Assembly: GCF_015265435.1 (NCBI RefSeq)
Contig: NZ_JABJWH010000005.1
Coordinates: forward strand, 248,001 to 312,000
Source: Alloalcanivorax profundimaris
GTDB lineage: Bacteria > Pseudomonadota > Gammaproteobacteria > Pseudomonadales > Alcanivoracaceae
Length of the DNA: 64,000 bases
Direction: 5' to 3'
How positions within the stretch are numbered: the stretch's first letter is position 1; the number at the start of each line of letters is the position of its first letter. Made by a program: the position numbers and the translations under genes. The notes under the pieces are model-generated. The model had not been told where the DNA came from. It worked only from the letters and a program-made list of their open reading frames with translations, and ran no database searches. Positions 1 through 8,769 of this stretch are shown in pieces.

Positions 1-102
1 GCCGAGCAGCGGGTGGTGAGCGAAACCTGGCTGTTCCAGTACTTCCCGCCGCCGGCCGGGGAACGGACCTATCCGGCGTTCCCGGGATCCACCAGCGGAT
101 AA
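1..102 (+). CDS. 3' end of an unidentified protein (partial)
   Basis: The window opens inside an open frame that runs for 33 codons and stops with TAA at 100-102. The visible tail contains the stretch WLFQYFPPPAGERTYPAF. I do not recognise the family from this fragment. Its 3' end overlaps the 3' end of the convergent sulfotransferase gene by 34 bases, so the two genes share coding sequence on opposite strands. No terminator fits between them. Without the upstream part it cannot be told whether this is a real gene; support comes only from the open frame and the tight convergent arrangement. Confidence 0.4.
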   Translation, partial: AEQRVVSETWLFQYFPPPAGERTYPAFPGSTSG

Positions 103-1217
103 CCGAAGCGCCGCGCCACCGGCGCGGTGATTGTCTCGATCAGGCTCCGCTCCCGGTCGTTGAAGCGGGGCTGGTAATAGGTGGGCGCGTGCAGGCCGGC
201 GGCGGCTTGTTCCAAGGTATTCCCGGACACCGCCAGGCCGGCGTGAGCGAACAGCGCTTCCAGGGTGTCCCGGGGCGTGCCGCACAGGTCCTCGTAGCGC
301 ACCACCCGTGCCGCTTCGCGCAGGGCCGGGTCCTGTTCCAGGGCGTCGGCCACGTGCTCGTAGATCGCCGCCCAGTAGCGCGCCCAGCCTTCCACTTCGT
401 TGCCGCCATTCCAGAGCTCGCCGATGTAGGCGGTGAGTTTGTCGTCGCCGGTGTTGATGGCGCGCCGGTCGAGGCCGAATTCGTAGTGGCCCACCCGGCG
501 CATGTGGTCCAGGGCGCGGGGCTCCTTGCTTTCGCCGGTCACGAACAGATCCTGCTGCTTCATCAGCGAGGCGATGTGCCACACCGGGTCGCGGATCATC
601 AGCAGGAAGCGGGCGTCCGGGTACAGGCGGTGCAGATAGCCGAGCCGGGCCAGGTTGTAGTTGCCCTTGGCGAGATAGCGCCGCCGTTTGCGCACCGCCA
701 GCAGCTTGCGGATGTGTTGATCGTAGAAGGCCTCGAACTCCGGGTACGAGGCGTCGCGGCCGAGCACCGCGCTGCGCGCCGGATCATGGATGTCCGGGAA
801 GAACGCCATCCACAGCATCTCCTCGAACGCCTCCGGGCTTTTCGAGGTGACCTTGATGCCGTCCTGGTGGGCGCGCTCCCGGGCCTGCTCGGTGGCGCCG
901 GGCACCAGGGACAGCCAGCGGTTCCACCAGTAGGGCACCGGCAGGAACGGAAAGTCCGCGTAGCGGTGGGTGGCCACCTCCGGGTGGGCGGCCAGGTGTT
1001 CCAGCACGATGGTGGTGCCGGAGCGGGCCAGACCGGCCACGTAGATCGGCCGGTCCACGGTCACATCGGCGATGGCGTCGCCGACGATGCGGGTTTCCAG
1101 GTTGCCGAGCTTGATCCAGGCGCGCGGGTGACGATGCACCCAGCCGCCGGCGTGGTGCATCCAGGGGGTGACCTGGAAGCCCGGGTCGGTGTCGGGGGTC
1201 GGTTGCCGTGCGTTCAT
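69..1217 (-). CDS. PAPS-dependent sulfotransferase family protein
   Basis: A 382-residue protein of the P-loop sulfotransferase superfamily, which moves sulfuryl groups from PAPS to hydroxyl or amino acceptors. The 5'-phosphosulfate loop is visible at residues 57-69 (PIYVAGLARSGTT), and the 3'-phosphate region appears as RFLLMIRDPVWHIASL. The acceptor cannot be predicted. The frame stays open upstream into the previous gene, but the ATG at 1217 was chosen because it forms an ATGA overlap with the upstream stop, indicating translational coupling. It is the last gene of a set with an EMC3-like protein, a small membrane protein and an arylsulfotransferase-like protein, so a sulfation role at the cell envelope is inferred. 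Confidence 0.85.
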   Translation of the reverse strand: MNARQPTPDTDPGFQVTPWMHHAGGWVHRHPRAWIKLGNLETRIVGDAIADVTVDRPIYVAGLARSGTTIVLEHLAAHPEVATHRYADFPFLPVPYWWNRWLSLVPGATEQARERAHQDGIKVTSKSPEAFEEMLWMAFFPDIHDPARSAVLGRDASYPEFEAFYDQHIRKLLAVRKRRRYLAKGNYNLARLGYLHRLYPDARFLLMIRDPVWHIASLMKQQDLFVTGESKEPRALDHMRRVGHYEFGLDRRAINTGDDKLTAYIGELWNGGNEVEGWARYWAAIYEHVADALEQDPALREAARVVRYEDLCGTPRDTLEALFAHAGLAVSGNTLEQAAAGLHAPTYYQPRFNDRERSLIETITAPVARRFGYPLVDPGNAG

Positions 1218-1933
1218 TCGATTTTCGCCCATCGGTAGGTCAGCAGGGAGACGATCAACATGATCGGGAAGAACACCATCAGCCAGTGGCGCATCCAGTC
1301 CGGGCCGAACGGCAGGTAGCCTGGTTGCGGCAGAGCGATGGTGATCCGCTCCGGGCCGCCCTGGTCGGGCAGGTAGCCCAGCGGGTTGCCGATCAAGGCG
1401 TTCCACCAGTGGCGCCGCTCCACCACCGGGATCGGCGCGTCCACGGCCACCTCGGCCACGGCGCCGCCGCCACCGCCGTCGCGCACGATCACCCGGGGCC
1501 GGTCGCCGTCGATCCATTGCGCCTGGTAGCGGTCCGGTTCCGCCTGGACCGCCGGGGTTTCCCCGACGGCGGGCAGCCGGTGGGCGTAATGGCCTTCCAG
1601 CCAGGTGAGCAGCGCCAGCAGCGGCAGAATCGAGATCAGCGTGGGAATCAGCACCAGCCCCAGATGGCGGAAGGCGGTGGTGAACTGCGCCTTGATCAGC
1701 GGCCCGGCTTCGCTGAACTCGCCATCGAAGCCGTTCAGGGCGCGGCGTGCTTCACGGGCGTCGCGCTTGGCCTGGCCGATGCGTTTCTGCGGCGAAAGCA
1801 ACCGGTACAGCAGCAGGGTGCCGACCCCGGCCAGCACCGCCCAAACCGCCAGTCGGGCGGCGCCGGGCAGCACCGTGGCGAGCCCGGCGTCGACGGCGGC
1901 GAACAGCGGTGCCGGCAAATCGAACAAGGCCAT
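1214..1933 (-). CDS. EMC3/TMCO1-like (Oxa1-superfamily architecture) membrane protein
   Basis: A 239-residue integral membrane protein. It has one hydrophobic segment near residues 23-43, then a charged helical stretch beginning SPQKRIGQAKRDAREARR, a second hydrophobic pair near IPTLISILPLLALLTWL, a soluble segment, and a C-terminal segment ending FFPIMLIVSLLTYRWAKIE. This TM, coiled-coil, TM, soluble, TM order and the IPTLISILP-type motif resemble the DUF106/EMC3/TMCO1 branch of the Oxa1 superfamily of membrane insertases; this is recognition by pattern, not by search. The ATG at 1933 has AGGAG five bases upstream; a GTG at 1939 overlaps that site and is unlikely. Its stop overlaps the sulfotransferase start (ATGA). 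Confidence 0.55.
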   Translation of the reverse strand: MALFDLPAPLFAAVDAGLATVLPGAARLAVWAVLAGVGTLLLYRLLSPQKRIGQAKRDAREARRALNGFDGEFSEAGPLIKAQFTTAFRHLGLVLIPTLISILPLLALLTWLEGHYAHRLPAVGETPAVQAEPDRYQAQWIDGDRPRVIVRDGGGGGAVAEVAVDAPIPVVERRHWWNALIGNPLGYLPDQGGPERITIALPQPGYLPFGPDWMRHWLMVFFPIMLIVSLLTYRWAKIE

Positions 1934-1941
1934 GGGCACTC

Positions 1942-2265
1942 CTAGGCTCGGTGATCGTCGTGGCCCGGCGGCGTCTGCTCGGCGGCCGGGGTGGCGCTTT
2001 CATCGTCGTTTTGATCCGCCTCGCGGCGGGCGGATTCATCGTTGGCGCGGGCCTCCGCCTTGCGGCGGCGCAGGCGCCGGATCGGCCACAGCACCACGAA
2101 CAGCACCGCCACGCCGATGGCGGCGATGATGCCCCACAGGGCGGTGAGCAGGCTCAGGCCGGCGCCGGGGCCCACGTAGGCGGACGCCAGGCCGGGCAGG
2201 GTGAGCGTGGCCAGCGCCACGGCGGCGGCCAGGGTTTGGGGGCGAGCGATGAAGGGGGCTTTCAT
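1942..2265 (-). CDS. small membrane protein with signal sequence and YVGPG motif
   Basis: A 107-residue protein with an N-terminal signal-like segment ending ASA, immediately followed by YVGPGAG, then one long hydrophobic helix and an Arg-rich stop-transfer stretch (RRLRRRK). The tail is highly charged and acidic, rich in Asp, Glu and Ala. The likely topology has the YVGPG end outside and the tail in the cytoplasm. Small proteins with this layout recur next to sulfotransferase or phosphatase-type envelope genes, from memory; no function is known to me. It lies between the arylsulfotransferase-like gene (15-base gap) and the EMC3-like gene (8-base gap), so it is almost certainly co-transcribed with them. 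Confidence 0.6.
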   Translation of the reverse strand: MKAPFIARPQTLAAAVALATLTLPGLASAYVGPGAGLSLLTALWGIIAAIGVAVLFVVLWPIRRLRRRKAEARANDESARREADQNDDESATPAAEQTPPGHDDHRA

Positions 2266-2280
2266 GGCGAATCTCCTCGG

Positions 2281-3621
2281 CTATGAATCGGAGTCGGGGG
2301 CGAGCCGGGCGCGGAAGTCCGCGTCCAGGTCGTCCAGGGTGAGGCGTTGCGCGGCGGACACCACCGGGATGTATTGATCCTGGTCGCCGGCGCGCACCGG
2401 ATTGACGAATTCCCAGACGATGTCGCCGTCCGGGGCCACCTCCAGCAGGCGGCCGCCGTCGGATTCGGTGATCAGCCAGTCGCCGTTGGGCAGTTCCTCC
2501 ACGGCGCCGCGCAGGCCGCTGTCGAACGGATGCTCGGCGTCGCCGGTGTAGCGGGCGACGATGCGTTCGTCCTCCGGGTCCACTTCCAGAATCCGGGTGC
2601 GGTTGTCCTTTTCGAAGTGGCCCAGGTTGTCGAACAGCGTGAAGTGGCCGGCGTCGTTGATGCGCGGGTAGTGCTGGCCCAGCCAGGGGCCCTTGAGGGC
2701 CCAGGTCATTTCGCCGCTGGCCGCGTCCACCAGGGCCACGGTGCCGGGGTGGCGGAACGACAGCAGCACCTGGCCGGCCTGGCCCCGGGCCGGGGCGAAG
2801 CGGTCCGCCAGGTCCTGGTCGAGGAACTGCACGCTGTTGGTGTGCAGCGGGTCGGAGGTGGCGAAACTGGGCACCGCGTAGAACAGGTCGGCGTAGCGGG
2901 ATTCCATGAACGCCTTGGCCAGGGACACCTTGCTGCGTTCCTCGCCGGTGTCGCCGTCCAGCACCACCAGATAGTCGTCCAGCCAGGGGTATTCCAGCTT
3001 GGCGAAGGCGGGCACCTTCTGGTCGGTGAATTCATGGGTGAGGGCGACCACGTCGCCGTCCGGGGTGATGTCCAGATCGTGGTGGGTGCTGGCGTGGTAG
3101 CCCCAGATTACTTCCGAATCCGCGTTCAGGCGCACCAGGCCGTAGCCCCAGGGGGTATCGTTATTGGCGATGTAGATCGCCAGCAGGTCGCCGTTGGGCA
3201 ACAGCCGCGCCTTGCGCCAGTAGATGTGATCGTCCGGGCGCGGCGGCCGGCCGGTGGGGCTCTGTTCCCATACCTCGCTGTAGGGCAGTGCCCAGCGATG
3301 CAGCACCTCGCCATCCATGTTCACCAGGTCGGCGTGGCTGCCGTCGCCGGAGGTGTACAGGGTCAGCCCTTGATAGGCGCGGTCCGGGTCGTGGACGGTG
3401 ACGCCGCGTTCCTCCCGGCGCGCTTCGCGCCACAGGTCGGACTGGGTGTACAGATCAATCAGGGTGTTCTGTTTGAGCACCGCCCGGGCGGCCTTGTGGG
3501 CGTCGTTGAACAGCGGGTAAGGGTAGGTCTTGGTGAGCACCACGAAGGCGCCGCCGACGAACGCGATGAACACGATCGCCAGAAAAAAAAGCCCGAAGCC
3601 GATTCGATCCGAATTTTTCAT
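2281..3621 (-). CDS. arylsulfotransferase (ASST) family protein, membrane-anchored
   Basis: A 446-residue protein with an N-terminal hydrophobic anchor (about residues 8-30) and a large domain of repeated beta-propeller-like blades. Characteristic pieces are LVNMDGEVLHRW, ARLLPNGDLLAIY, HDLDITPDGDVVALTHE, HTNSVQFL and VEELPNGDWLITESDGGRLLEV, which match the PAPS-independent arylsulfotransferase family (ASST). Members transfer sulfate between phenolic compounds in the periplasm using a catalytic histidine. The anchor with most of the protein outside fits a periplasmic location. It is shorter than classical AssT enzymes (about 570-600 residues), so it may be a divergent member without confirmed enzyme activity. 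First gene of the minus-strand sulfur cluster. Confidence 0.75.
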   Translation of the reverse strand: MKNSDRIGFGLFFLAIVFIAFVGGAFVVLTKTYPYPLFNDAHKAARAVLKQNTLIDLYTQSDLWREARREERGVTVHDPDRAYQGLTLYTSGDGSHADLVNMDGEVLHRWALPYSEVWEQSPTGRPPRPDDHIYWRKARLLPNGDLLAIYIANNDTPWGYGLVRLNADSEVIWGYHASTHHDLDITPDGDVVALTHEFTDQKVPAFAKLEYPWLDDYLVVLDGDTGEERSKVSLAKAFMESRYADLFYAVPSFATSDPLHTNSVQFLDQDLADRFAPARGQAGQVLLSFRHPGTVALVDAASGEMTWALKGPWLGQHYPRINDAGHFTLFDNLGHFEKDNRTRILEVDPEDERIVARYTGDAEHPFDSGLRGAVEELPNGDWLITESDGGRLLEVAPDGDIVWEFVNPVRAGDQDQYIPVVSAAQRLTLDDLDADFRARLAPDSDS

Positions 3622-3793
3622 GCCGTCATCCTGTCAGCCATCCCGGCCGCCGTTCTTGGCGGGTCCAGGGAGTTAGGACTCAGCATCGGGGAATGGTTTG
3701 TGTTCCTTTGTAAAAGGTGGAAAGCGGCGGGCGTTTTGTGAACGGCGCCGCACCGAAAATTCGATGTGGCGCCGGTTTTCCCGGTGGCCGTGC

Positions 3794-4714
3794 TTACAGC
3801 GGCTCCAGATTGTCGTGCATGGCAAGGGGTTCGTGGTCTTCCCGGTTGGCCAGGAAGTGCGGGCGCGGCTCATTGCCGCAGAACGGTTTTCCCGGCACGT
3901 TATCCACGCTGTTGTAAACGAAGAACAGGTTGGAGCGGGGCCACGGCGACAGGTTCTTGTTGGACGCATGCAGGGTGTTGCACTCGAACAGCAGCAGTGA
4001 ACCCGGCGGCCCCTTGGGCGCCTGGATGCCGCCCTGGTTGACCAGGTCGCGCAGGTTCTCCTGGCTGGGCACGCCGACCCGCTGGCTCTTCAGCGAATCC
4101 TTCCAGTTGTCCTCCGGCGTGGCGCCGTAGCAGGGCACGAAGTAGTGATGCGAACCGGGGATCAGCATCAGCGGCCCGTTGAACTCGTTGTTGTCGGTGA
4201 GCATGATCGAGGCGCTCACCGCCCGCATGCGCGGCATGCCGTCCTCGGAGTGCCAGGTTTCGAAGTCGGAATGCCAGTTGAAGCCGCTGCCCTGGAAACC
4301 GAACTTGTCGTTGATGCGCGACTGGTGAATGTAGACATCGCCGCCCAGCAACTGGCGCACCATGCCCAGGATACGCGGGTCCCGGGTCAGCTCGTCGAAG
4401 CGCCGGGACAGCTCGTGCATGGCGAACACCGAACGGATGTCGCCGGAGTCCGGGTCGGTGATCACCTGGTCGGATTTCACCAGATCCGTGTCCTTGGCCA
4501 TGTCCTTGAGTTCATCGAAGAAGGGGCGTACCCGTTCCTGGGAGAAAAAGCCCTCGAACCAGAGAAAGCCGTCGCGCTCGTAGCGGGACAGGGCTTCCTC
4601 GCCCAGGGGGCCGCTCCAGCGGTCCTGGTTGCGGGCGTGGATGACCGGATCCAGGCGTGTGAACCGTTTCTGGTCCTGTTCCATGCGTGTGGGGAAAAGG
4701 TCTTCGCTGGTCAT
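3794..4714 (-). CDS. ectD: EctD-like Fe(II)/2-oxoglutarate dioxygenase (ectoine hydroxylase family)
   Basis: A 306-residue PhyH-fold dioxygenase with the EctD signature WHSDFETWHSEDGMP. Iron ligands are predicted to be H148, D150 and H249, and R260 would bind 2-oxoglutarate. EctD converts ectoine to 5-hydroxyectoine, an osmo- and thermoprotectant. Some normally conserved positions differ (FNWHSDF for FYWHSDF, LFECNTLHASN for the usual FDCNTMHGSN), so the substrate may be a variant. No ectABC genes are in the window. The ATG at 4714 has a strong GAGGAGGA site eight bases upstream; an in-frame start 28 codons earlier lacks this. Neighbours do not add functional information. Confidence 0.75.
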   Translation of the reverse strand: MTSEDLFPTRMEQDQKRFTRLDPVIHARNQDRWSGPLGEEALSRYERDGFLWFEGFFSQERVRPFFDELKDMAKDTDLVKSDQVITDPDSGDIRSVFAMHELSRRFDELTRDPRILGMVRQLLGGDVYIHQSRINDKFGFQGSGFNWHSDFETWHSEDGMPRMRAVSASIMLTDNNEFNGPLMLIPGSHHYFVPCYGATPEDNWKDSLKSQRVGVPSQENLRDLVNQGGIQAPKGPPGSLLLFECNTLHASNKNLSPWPRSNLFFVYNSVDNVPGKPFCGNEPRPHFLANREDHEPLAMHDNLEPL

Positions 4715-4914
4715 GCTGTGTTCCTCCTCGCGAGAATCCATTTTCGACTTGAGGCACTGCCACGGCGTGACCGGCGGACACCGGATCGCGGCGGGCATCA
4801 GGGGCGATTGTGCATATCGGGGCGGGGGCCTACAGCCCTCTTCAATAGTTCTTTACAGCGCCGATGTAAAAGGTGGCGGGGGGAGAAGAGGGAGCGGCAT
4901 GGAGGAGCGGGAAA

Positions 4915-4945
4915 CAAAAAAGCCCGGCGCGAGGCCGGGCTTTTT
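4915..4945 (-). terminator. Rho-independent terminator of acnB (hairpin works on both strands)
   Basis: Arms AGCCCGGC (4921-4928) and GCCGGGCT (4934-4941) flank the loop GCGAG. A run of A precedes and a run of T follows, so it can end transcription in either direction. It sits 21 bases past the acnB stop. The same hairpin and loop recur after pntB at 61824-61852. Confidence 0.9.
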
Positions 4946-4966
4946 CGAGGTCGGTGGGAGGGTCCC

Positions 4967-7561
4967 TTAGCTGGCTTGCGCCACCGGGATCTTCACCGTG
5001 TCCGCCACCTGCTGATACTCCTCCATGCGGTCGAAGTTCATGTAGCGGTAGATCTCACCGGCCATGGAGTCGATGGTGTTGGCGTACTCCATGTACTCCT
5101 CGGCGGTGGGCAGCTTGCCGAGCACCGCGGCGATCGCCGCCAGCTCCGCGGACGCCAGGTACACGAAGGCGCCCTGACCCAGCCGGTTGGGGAAGTTCCG
5201 GGTGGAGGTGGACACCGCCGTGGACTTGGGCGCGATCCGTGCCTGGTTACCCATGCACAGGGAGCAGCCCGGCATCTCGGTGCGCGCGCCGGCGCGGCCG
5301 TAGATGTTGTAGTAGCCCTCTTCGGTGAGCTGATGCTGGTCCATCTTGGTGGGCGGCGCCACCCACAGGCGGGTGGTGAGGCCATCCACTTTTTCCAGCA
5401 GCTTGCCGGCGGCCCGGAAGTGACCGATGTTGGTCATGCAGGAGCCGATGAACACCTCGTCGATCTTGTCGCCGGCCACGTCGGACAGGGTCTTGGCATC
5501 GTCCGGGTCGTTCGGGCAGCACAGGATCGGTTCCTGGATCTGATCCATGTCGATTTCGATCACGGTGTGGTACTCCGCGTCGGCGTCGGCACGCATCAGC
5601 TTGGGATCCTTCAGCCACTCTTCCATGCCCTGGATGCGGCGCTCCAGGGTACGGGCGTCGCCGTAACCGTTGGCGATCATCCACTTGAGCAGGGTGATGT
5701 TGGACTTCAGGTACTCGGTCACGCTGTCCTCGGACAGGGTGATGGTGCAGCCGGCGGCGGAACGCTCGGCGGAGGCGTCGGACAGCTCGAACGCCTGCTC
5801 CACGGTGAGGTCGTCGAGACCCTCGATTTCCAGGATGCGGCCGGAGAAGACGTTCTTCTTGCCGGATTTCTCCACGGTCAGGTGACCGTCCTTGATGGCC
5901 TGCAGCGGAATCGCGTGGACCAGGTCACGCAGGGTGATGCCCGGCTGACGCTTGCCCTTGAAGCGCACCAGCACGGATTCCGGCATGTCCAGCGGCATTA
6001 CGCCGGTGGCGGCGGCGAAGGCCACCAGGCCGGAGCCCGCCGGGAAGGAGATGCCCATCGGGAAACGGGTGTGGGAATCGCCGCCGGTGCCCACGGTGTC
6101 GGGCAGCAGCATGCGGTTCAGCCAGGAGTGGATGATGCCGTCGCCGGGGCGCAGGGAGACGCCGCCACGGTTCATGATGAAGTCGGGCAGGGTGTGCTGG
6201 GTTTCCACGTCCACCGGCTTGGGGTAGGCGGCGGTGTGGCAGAACGACTGCATCACCAGGTCGGCCTGGAAGCCCAGGCAGGCCAGATCCTTCAGCTCGT
6301 CACGGGTCATCGGACCGGTGGTGTCCTGGGAGCCCACGGTGGTCATCTTCGGCTCGCAGTACATGCCGGGACGCACGCCGTCCATGCCACAGGCCTTGCC
6401 GACCATCTTCTGCGCCAGGGTGAAACCGGCGTTGGAGTCACCGGGCTGTTCCGGCTTGCGGAACAGGTCGGATTCGCCCAGACCCAGGGCTTCGCGGGCC
6501 TTGGTGGTCAGGCCACGGCCGATGATCAGGTTGATGCGGCCGCCGGCGCGCACTTCGTCCAGCAGTACCTGGGAGCGCAGATCGAACTCGGCGATCACTT
6601 CGCCGTCCTTCTCCACCCGGCCTTCGAACGGGTAGATGTCGATGACGTCGCCGGTTTCCATCTTGGACACGTCGCACTCGAAGGGCAGGGCGCCGGAGTC
6701 TTCCATGGTGTTGAAGAAGATGGGCGCGATCTTGCCGCCGATGCAGACGCCGCCGGCGCGCTTGTTGGGCACGTAGGGGATGTCCTCGCCGAAGTGCCAG
6801 AGCACGGAGTTGGTGGCGGACTTACGGCTGGAGCCGGTGCCGACCACGTCGCCCACGTAGGCCACCGGGTGGCCTTTCTTCTTGAGCTCGTCCATCTGCT
6901 TGAGCGGACCGATCTCGCCGTCCTTCTCGGGGAAGATGCCTTCGCGGGCGTTCTTCAGCATAGCGTTGCCATGCAGGGGGATGTCCGGGCGGCTCCAGGC
7001 GTCCTGGGCCGGGGACAGGTCATCGGTGTTGGTTTCGCCGGACACCTTGAACACGGTGACGGTGAACTTCTCGGACAGGTCCTTGCGCTGGGTGAACCAT
7101 TCACCCTCGGCCCAGGACTCGATCACTTCCTTGGCCTTGGCGTTGCCGGCCTTCATTTTGTCTTCCACGTCGTGGAAGGCATCGAACACCAGCAGGGTGT
7201 GCTTGAGTTCCTGGGCGGCCACGTCCGCCAGTTCCTCGTCGTCGAGCAGCTCGATCAGCGGCGCCACGTTGTAGCCGCCCTGCATGGTGCCGAGCAGTTC
7301 GGCGGCACGCTTGCGGTCGATCAGAGGGGAGCTGGCTTCGCCTTTGACGATGGCGGACAGGAAGGCGGCCTTGACGTAGGCGGCCTGGTCAACGCCCGGC
7401 GGAACGCGATTGACGAACAGGTCCTGGATGAACTCCTCTTCACCGGCGGGCGGATTCTTCAGCAGCTCCACCAGCTCGGCGGTTTGCTGTTCGTCCAGCG
7501 GTTTCGGGGGGACGCCCTCGGCGGCGCGTTCCTCGACATGTTTGCGATAGGCTTCTAGCAC
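4967..7561 (-). CDS. acnB: aconitate hydratase B
   Basis: An 864-residue protein matching AcnB from its N-terminus ([21 protein letters not shown]) to the end; the length is right for the family. It isomerises citrate to isocitrate in the TCA cycle through a 4Fe-4S cluster. Cluster ligands are seen in [12 protein letters not shown] and MPGCSLCMG. AcnB enzymes also act as iron- and oxidative-stress-responsive RNA binders, which makes the leader hairpin upstream noteworthy. Translation begins at a GTG (7559-7561) after a GAGGGA ribosome site. The gene is monocistronic: it has its own promoter, a leader of about 75 bases and a strong terminator. Confidence 0.97.
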   Translation of the reverse strand: MLEAYRKHVEERAAEGVPPKPLDEQQTAELVELLKNPPAGEEEFIQDLFVNRVPPGVDQAAYVKAAFLSAIVKGEASSPLIDRKRAAELLGTMQGGYNVAPLIELLDDEELADVAAQELKHTLLVFDAFHDVEDKMKAGNAKAKEVIESWAEGEWFTQRKDLSEKFTVTVFKVSGETNTDDLSPAQDAWSRPDIPLHGNAMLKNAREGIFPEKDGEIGPLKQMDELKKKGHPVAYVGDVVGTGSSRKSATNSVLWHFGEDIPYVPNKRAGGVCIGGKIAPIFFNTMEDSGALPFECDVSKMETGDVIDIYPFEGRVEKDGEVIAEFDLRSQVLLDEVRAGGRINLIIGRGLTTKAREALGLGESDLFRKPEQPGDSNAGFTLAQKMVGKACGMDGVRPGMYCEPKMTTVGSQDTTGPMTRDELKDLACLGFQADLVMQSFCHTAAYPKPVDVETQHTLPDFIMNRGGVSLRPGDGIIHSWLNRMLLPDTVGTGGDSHTRFPMGISFPAGSGLVAFAAATGVMPLDMPESVLVRFKGKRQPGITLRDLVHAIPLQAIKDGHLTVEKSGKKNVFSGRILEIEGLDDLTVEQAFELSDASAERSAAGCTITLSEDSVTEYLKSNITLLKWMIANGYGDARTLERRIQGMEEWLKDPKLMRADADAEYHTVIEIDMDQIQEPILCCPNDPDDAKTLSDVAGDKIDEVFIGSCMTNIGHFRAAGKLLEKVDGLTTRLWVAPPTKMDQHQLTEEGYYNIYGRAGARTEMPGCSLCMGNQARIAPKSTAVSTSTRNFPNRLGQGAFVYLASAELAAIAAVLGKLPTAEEYMEYANTIDSMAGEIYRYMNFDRMEEYQQVADTVKIPVAQAS

Positions 7562-7583
7562 AGCGAATCCCTCGTTTCGTCTG

Positions 7584-7649
7584 ACTGATTTCTTTTGGAA
7601 ATCAGTTGTTTGGGGTATGTCTGGGGGTTGGAATTGCGCGCGGAGTATA
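7584..7649 (-). promoter_or_regulatory. acnB promoter -10 and leader hairpin
   Basis: Reading the minus strand, TATACT at 7649-7644 is a good -10 box with a start site expected near 7637; no convincing -35 is seen. The transcribed leader holds a perfect 9-bp stem, ACTGATTTC (7584-7592) and GAAATCAGT (7598-7606), with a 5-base loop. It lies 22 bases before the GTG start, so it could affect ribosome access or bind a protein. Confidence 0.55.
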
Positions 7650-7671
7650 GCGGAAACGCCATCAACTGTTA

Positions 7672-7729
7672 AACGGAACCGGCCCTATGGCCATTCATGG
7701 CGTGAATACTCGTAATCACCGGTTCCGTT
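7672..7729. repeat. 11-bp inverted repeat between acnB and the acyltransferase gene
   Basis: AACGGAACCGG (7672-7682) and CCGGTTCCGTT (7719-7729) are perfect inverted copies 36 bases apart. The acnB-proximal arm lies where the acnB -35 region would be. The spacer contains a smaller inverted pair ATTCA/TGAAT. It may be a long terminator-like hairpin after the acyltransferase gene or a paired operator; it lacks a clear U-tract. Confidence 0.5.
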
Positions 7730-7739
7730 GGTGCCGCGA

Positions 7740-8642
7740 TCAATAGGGCAGGGTGCCGCCGGGGGGTTGGCGGCGGAAGCGCTTATAGCTCCAAAGGTAC
7801 TGGGCCGGCTCTTCCTTGATCAGGGTCTCGATGGAGCGGTTCATGGCGGTGAGCGCGTAGTCCAGATCGTCGTCGTGGACGCCTTCGTCGGCGGGCCGCA
7901 CGCGGATCTCGAAACCGCCGTCGCCGGGCAGGCGCCGGGCCCAGGCCATGAACACCCGGGCGCGGGTCTGCTTGATCAGCTTGCAGCTCAGGGTGCCGGT
8001 GTGCGCCGGCTGGCCGAAGAAGGGCGCGAAGCGGCCGCTGCGCCGGTCCGGCACCTGGTCGGGCAGGATCGCGGTGAGCGCGCCCTGGCGCATGGCGCGC
8101 ACCAGCCCGGCCACGCCCCGGGCGGTGGCCGGGTACATGGTGGTGCCGAAATGCTCGCGGCCCTGCTTGATCAGCTGGTCCAGCTCCGGCAGGCCGGACG
8201 GGGCGAACATGGCGTGCAGGCCGAACTCCCGGGCCAGCCAGAAATTCAGGACCTCCCAGCAGCCCAGGTGCGGCGCCAGGATCAGAACCGGTTCCCGGTT
8301 CGCCACCGCCTCGCGCAGGGGGCCGTCGCCGTCCTCCGCCACCACCCGCTCCAGGCCGTCCTCGGGACGGTGCCAGAAACGGGCGATCTCGAAGGTGTTC
8401 TTGATGCTTTCCACCAGGGAGGCGCGGACCAGGGCCTCCCGGTCCGGCTGATCCGGCAGGCACAGCCGCAGGTTAATGCGTGTGATGCGTCGCGCCTCGG
8501 TGGGCAGCACGGCGAGCAGCCGGCCCAGGCCGTTGGCCAGGGCCCGGTTCAGGCCGAAAGGCAGCAGGCCCAGCAGGCGCAGCGCGCCGGCGGCGGCGCG
8601 GCCCTTAAGGGTCTGGATGGCGGGGTGCGTTCGTCGTCCCAT
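7740..8642 (-). CDS. LpxL/HtrB-type lipid A acyltransferase
   Basis: A 300-residue member of the lysophospholipid acyltransferase family that adds secondary acyl chains to Kdo2-lipid A at the inner membrane. The catalytic HX4E motif is visible as H125-E130 (HLGCWE). Later conserved pieces are ILPDQVPD and FFGQPAHTGTLSCKL. An N-terminal hydrophobic segment (RLLGLLPFGLN) would anchor it. LpxL and LpxM cannot be separated by eye, so no symbol is given. It is transcribed alone, divergently from miaE, whose start is 127 bases away. Confidence 0.88.
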   Translation of the reverse strand: MGRRTHPAIQTLKGRAAAGALRLLGLLPFGLNRALANGLGRLLAVLPTEARRITRINLRLCLPDQPDREALVRASLVESIKNTFEIARFWHRPEDGLERVVAEDGDGPLREAVANREPVLILAPHLGCWEVLNFWLAREFGLHAMFAPSGLPELDQLIKQGREHFGTTMYPATARGVAGLVRAMRQGALTAILPDQVPDRRSGRFAPFFGQPAHTGTLSCKLIKQTRARVFMAWARRLPGDGGFEIRVRPADEGVHDDDLDYALTAMNRSIETLIKEEPAQYLWSYKRFRRQPPGGTLPY

Positions 8643-8769
8643 GGGGCGCGATTATATCGCCGCGTTCCTCGAACGCCAGGGGCGTTTGTGCCGTGCGGCG
8701 ATCGCTCGGTGCCAGGCTGGTTTTGTGCCGGCGGACTTGTAGAATGGCGCCGTCTTTCTCGAGGTGGCC

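Noticed and set aside
4145-7558. Very long plus-strand open frame (over 1100 codons) opposite acnB
   Set aside because: It mirrors acnB exactly. Its translation is rich in His, Gly, Val and Gln, as expected from an antisense frame in GC-rich DNA, and has no recognisable domain.
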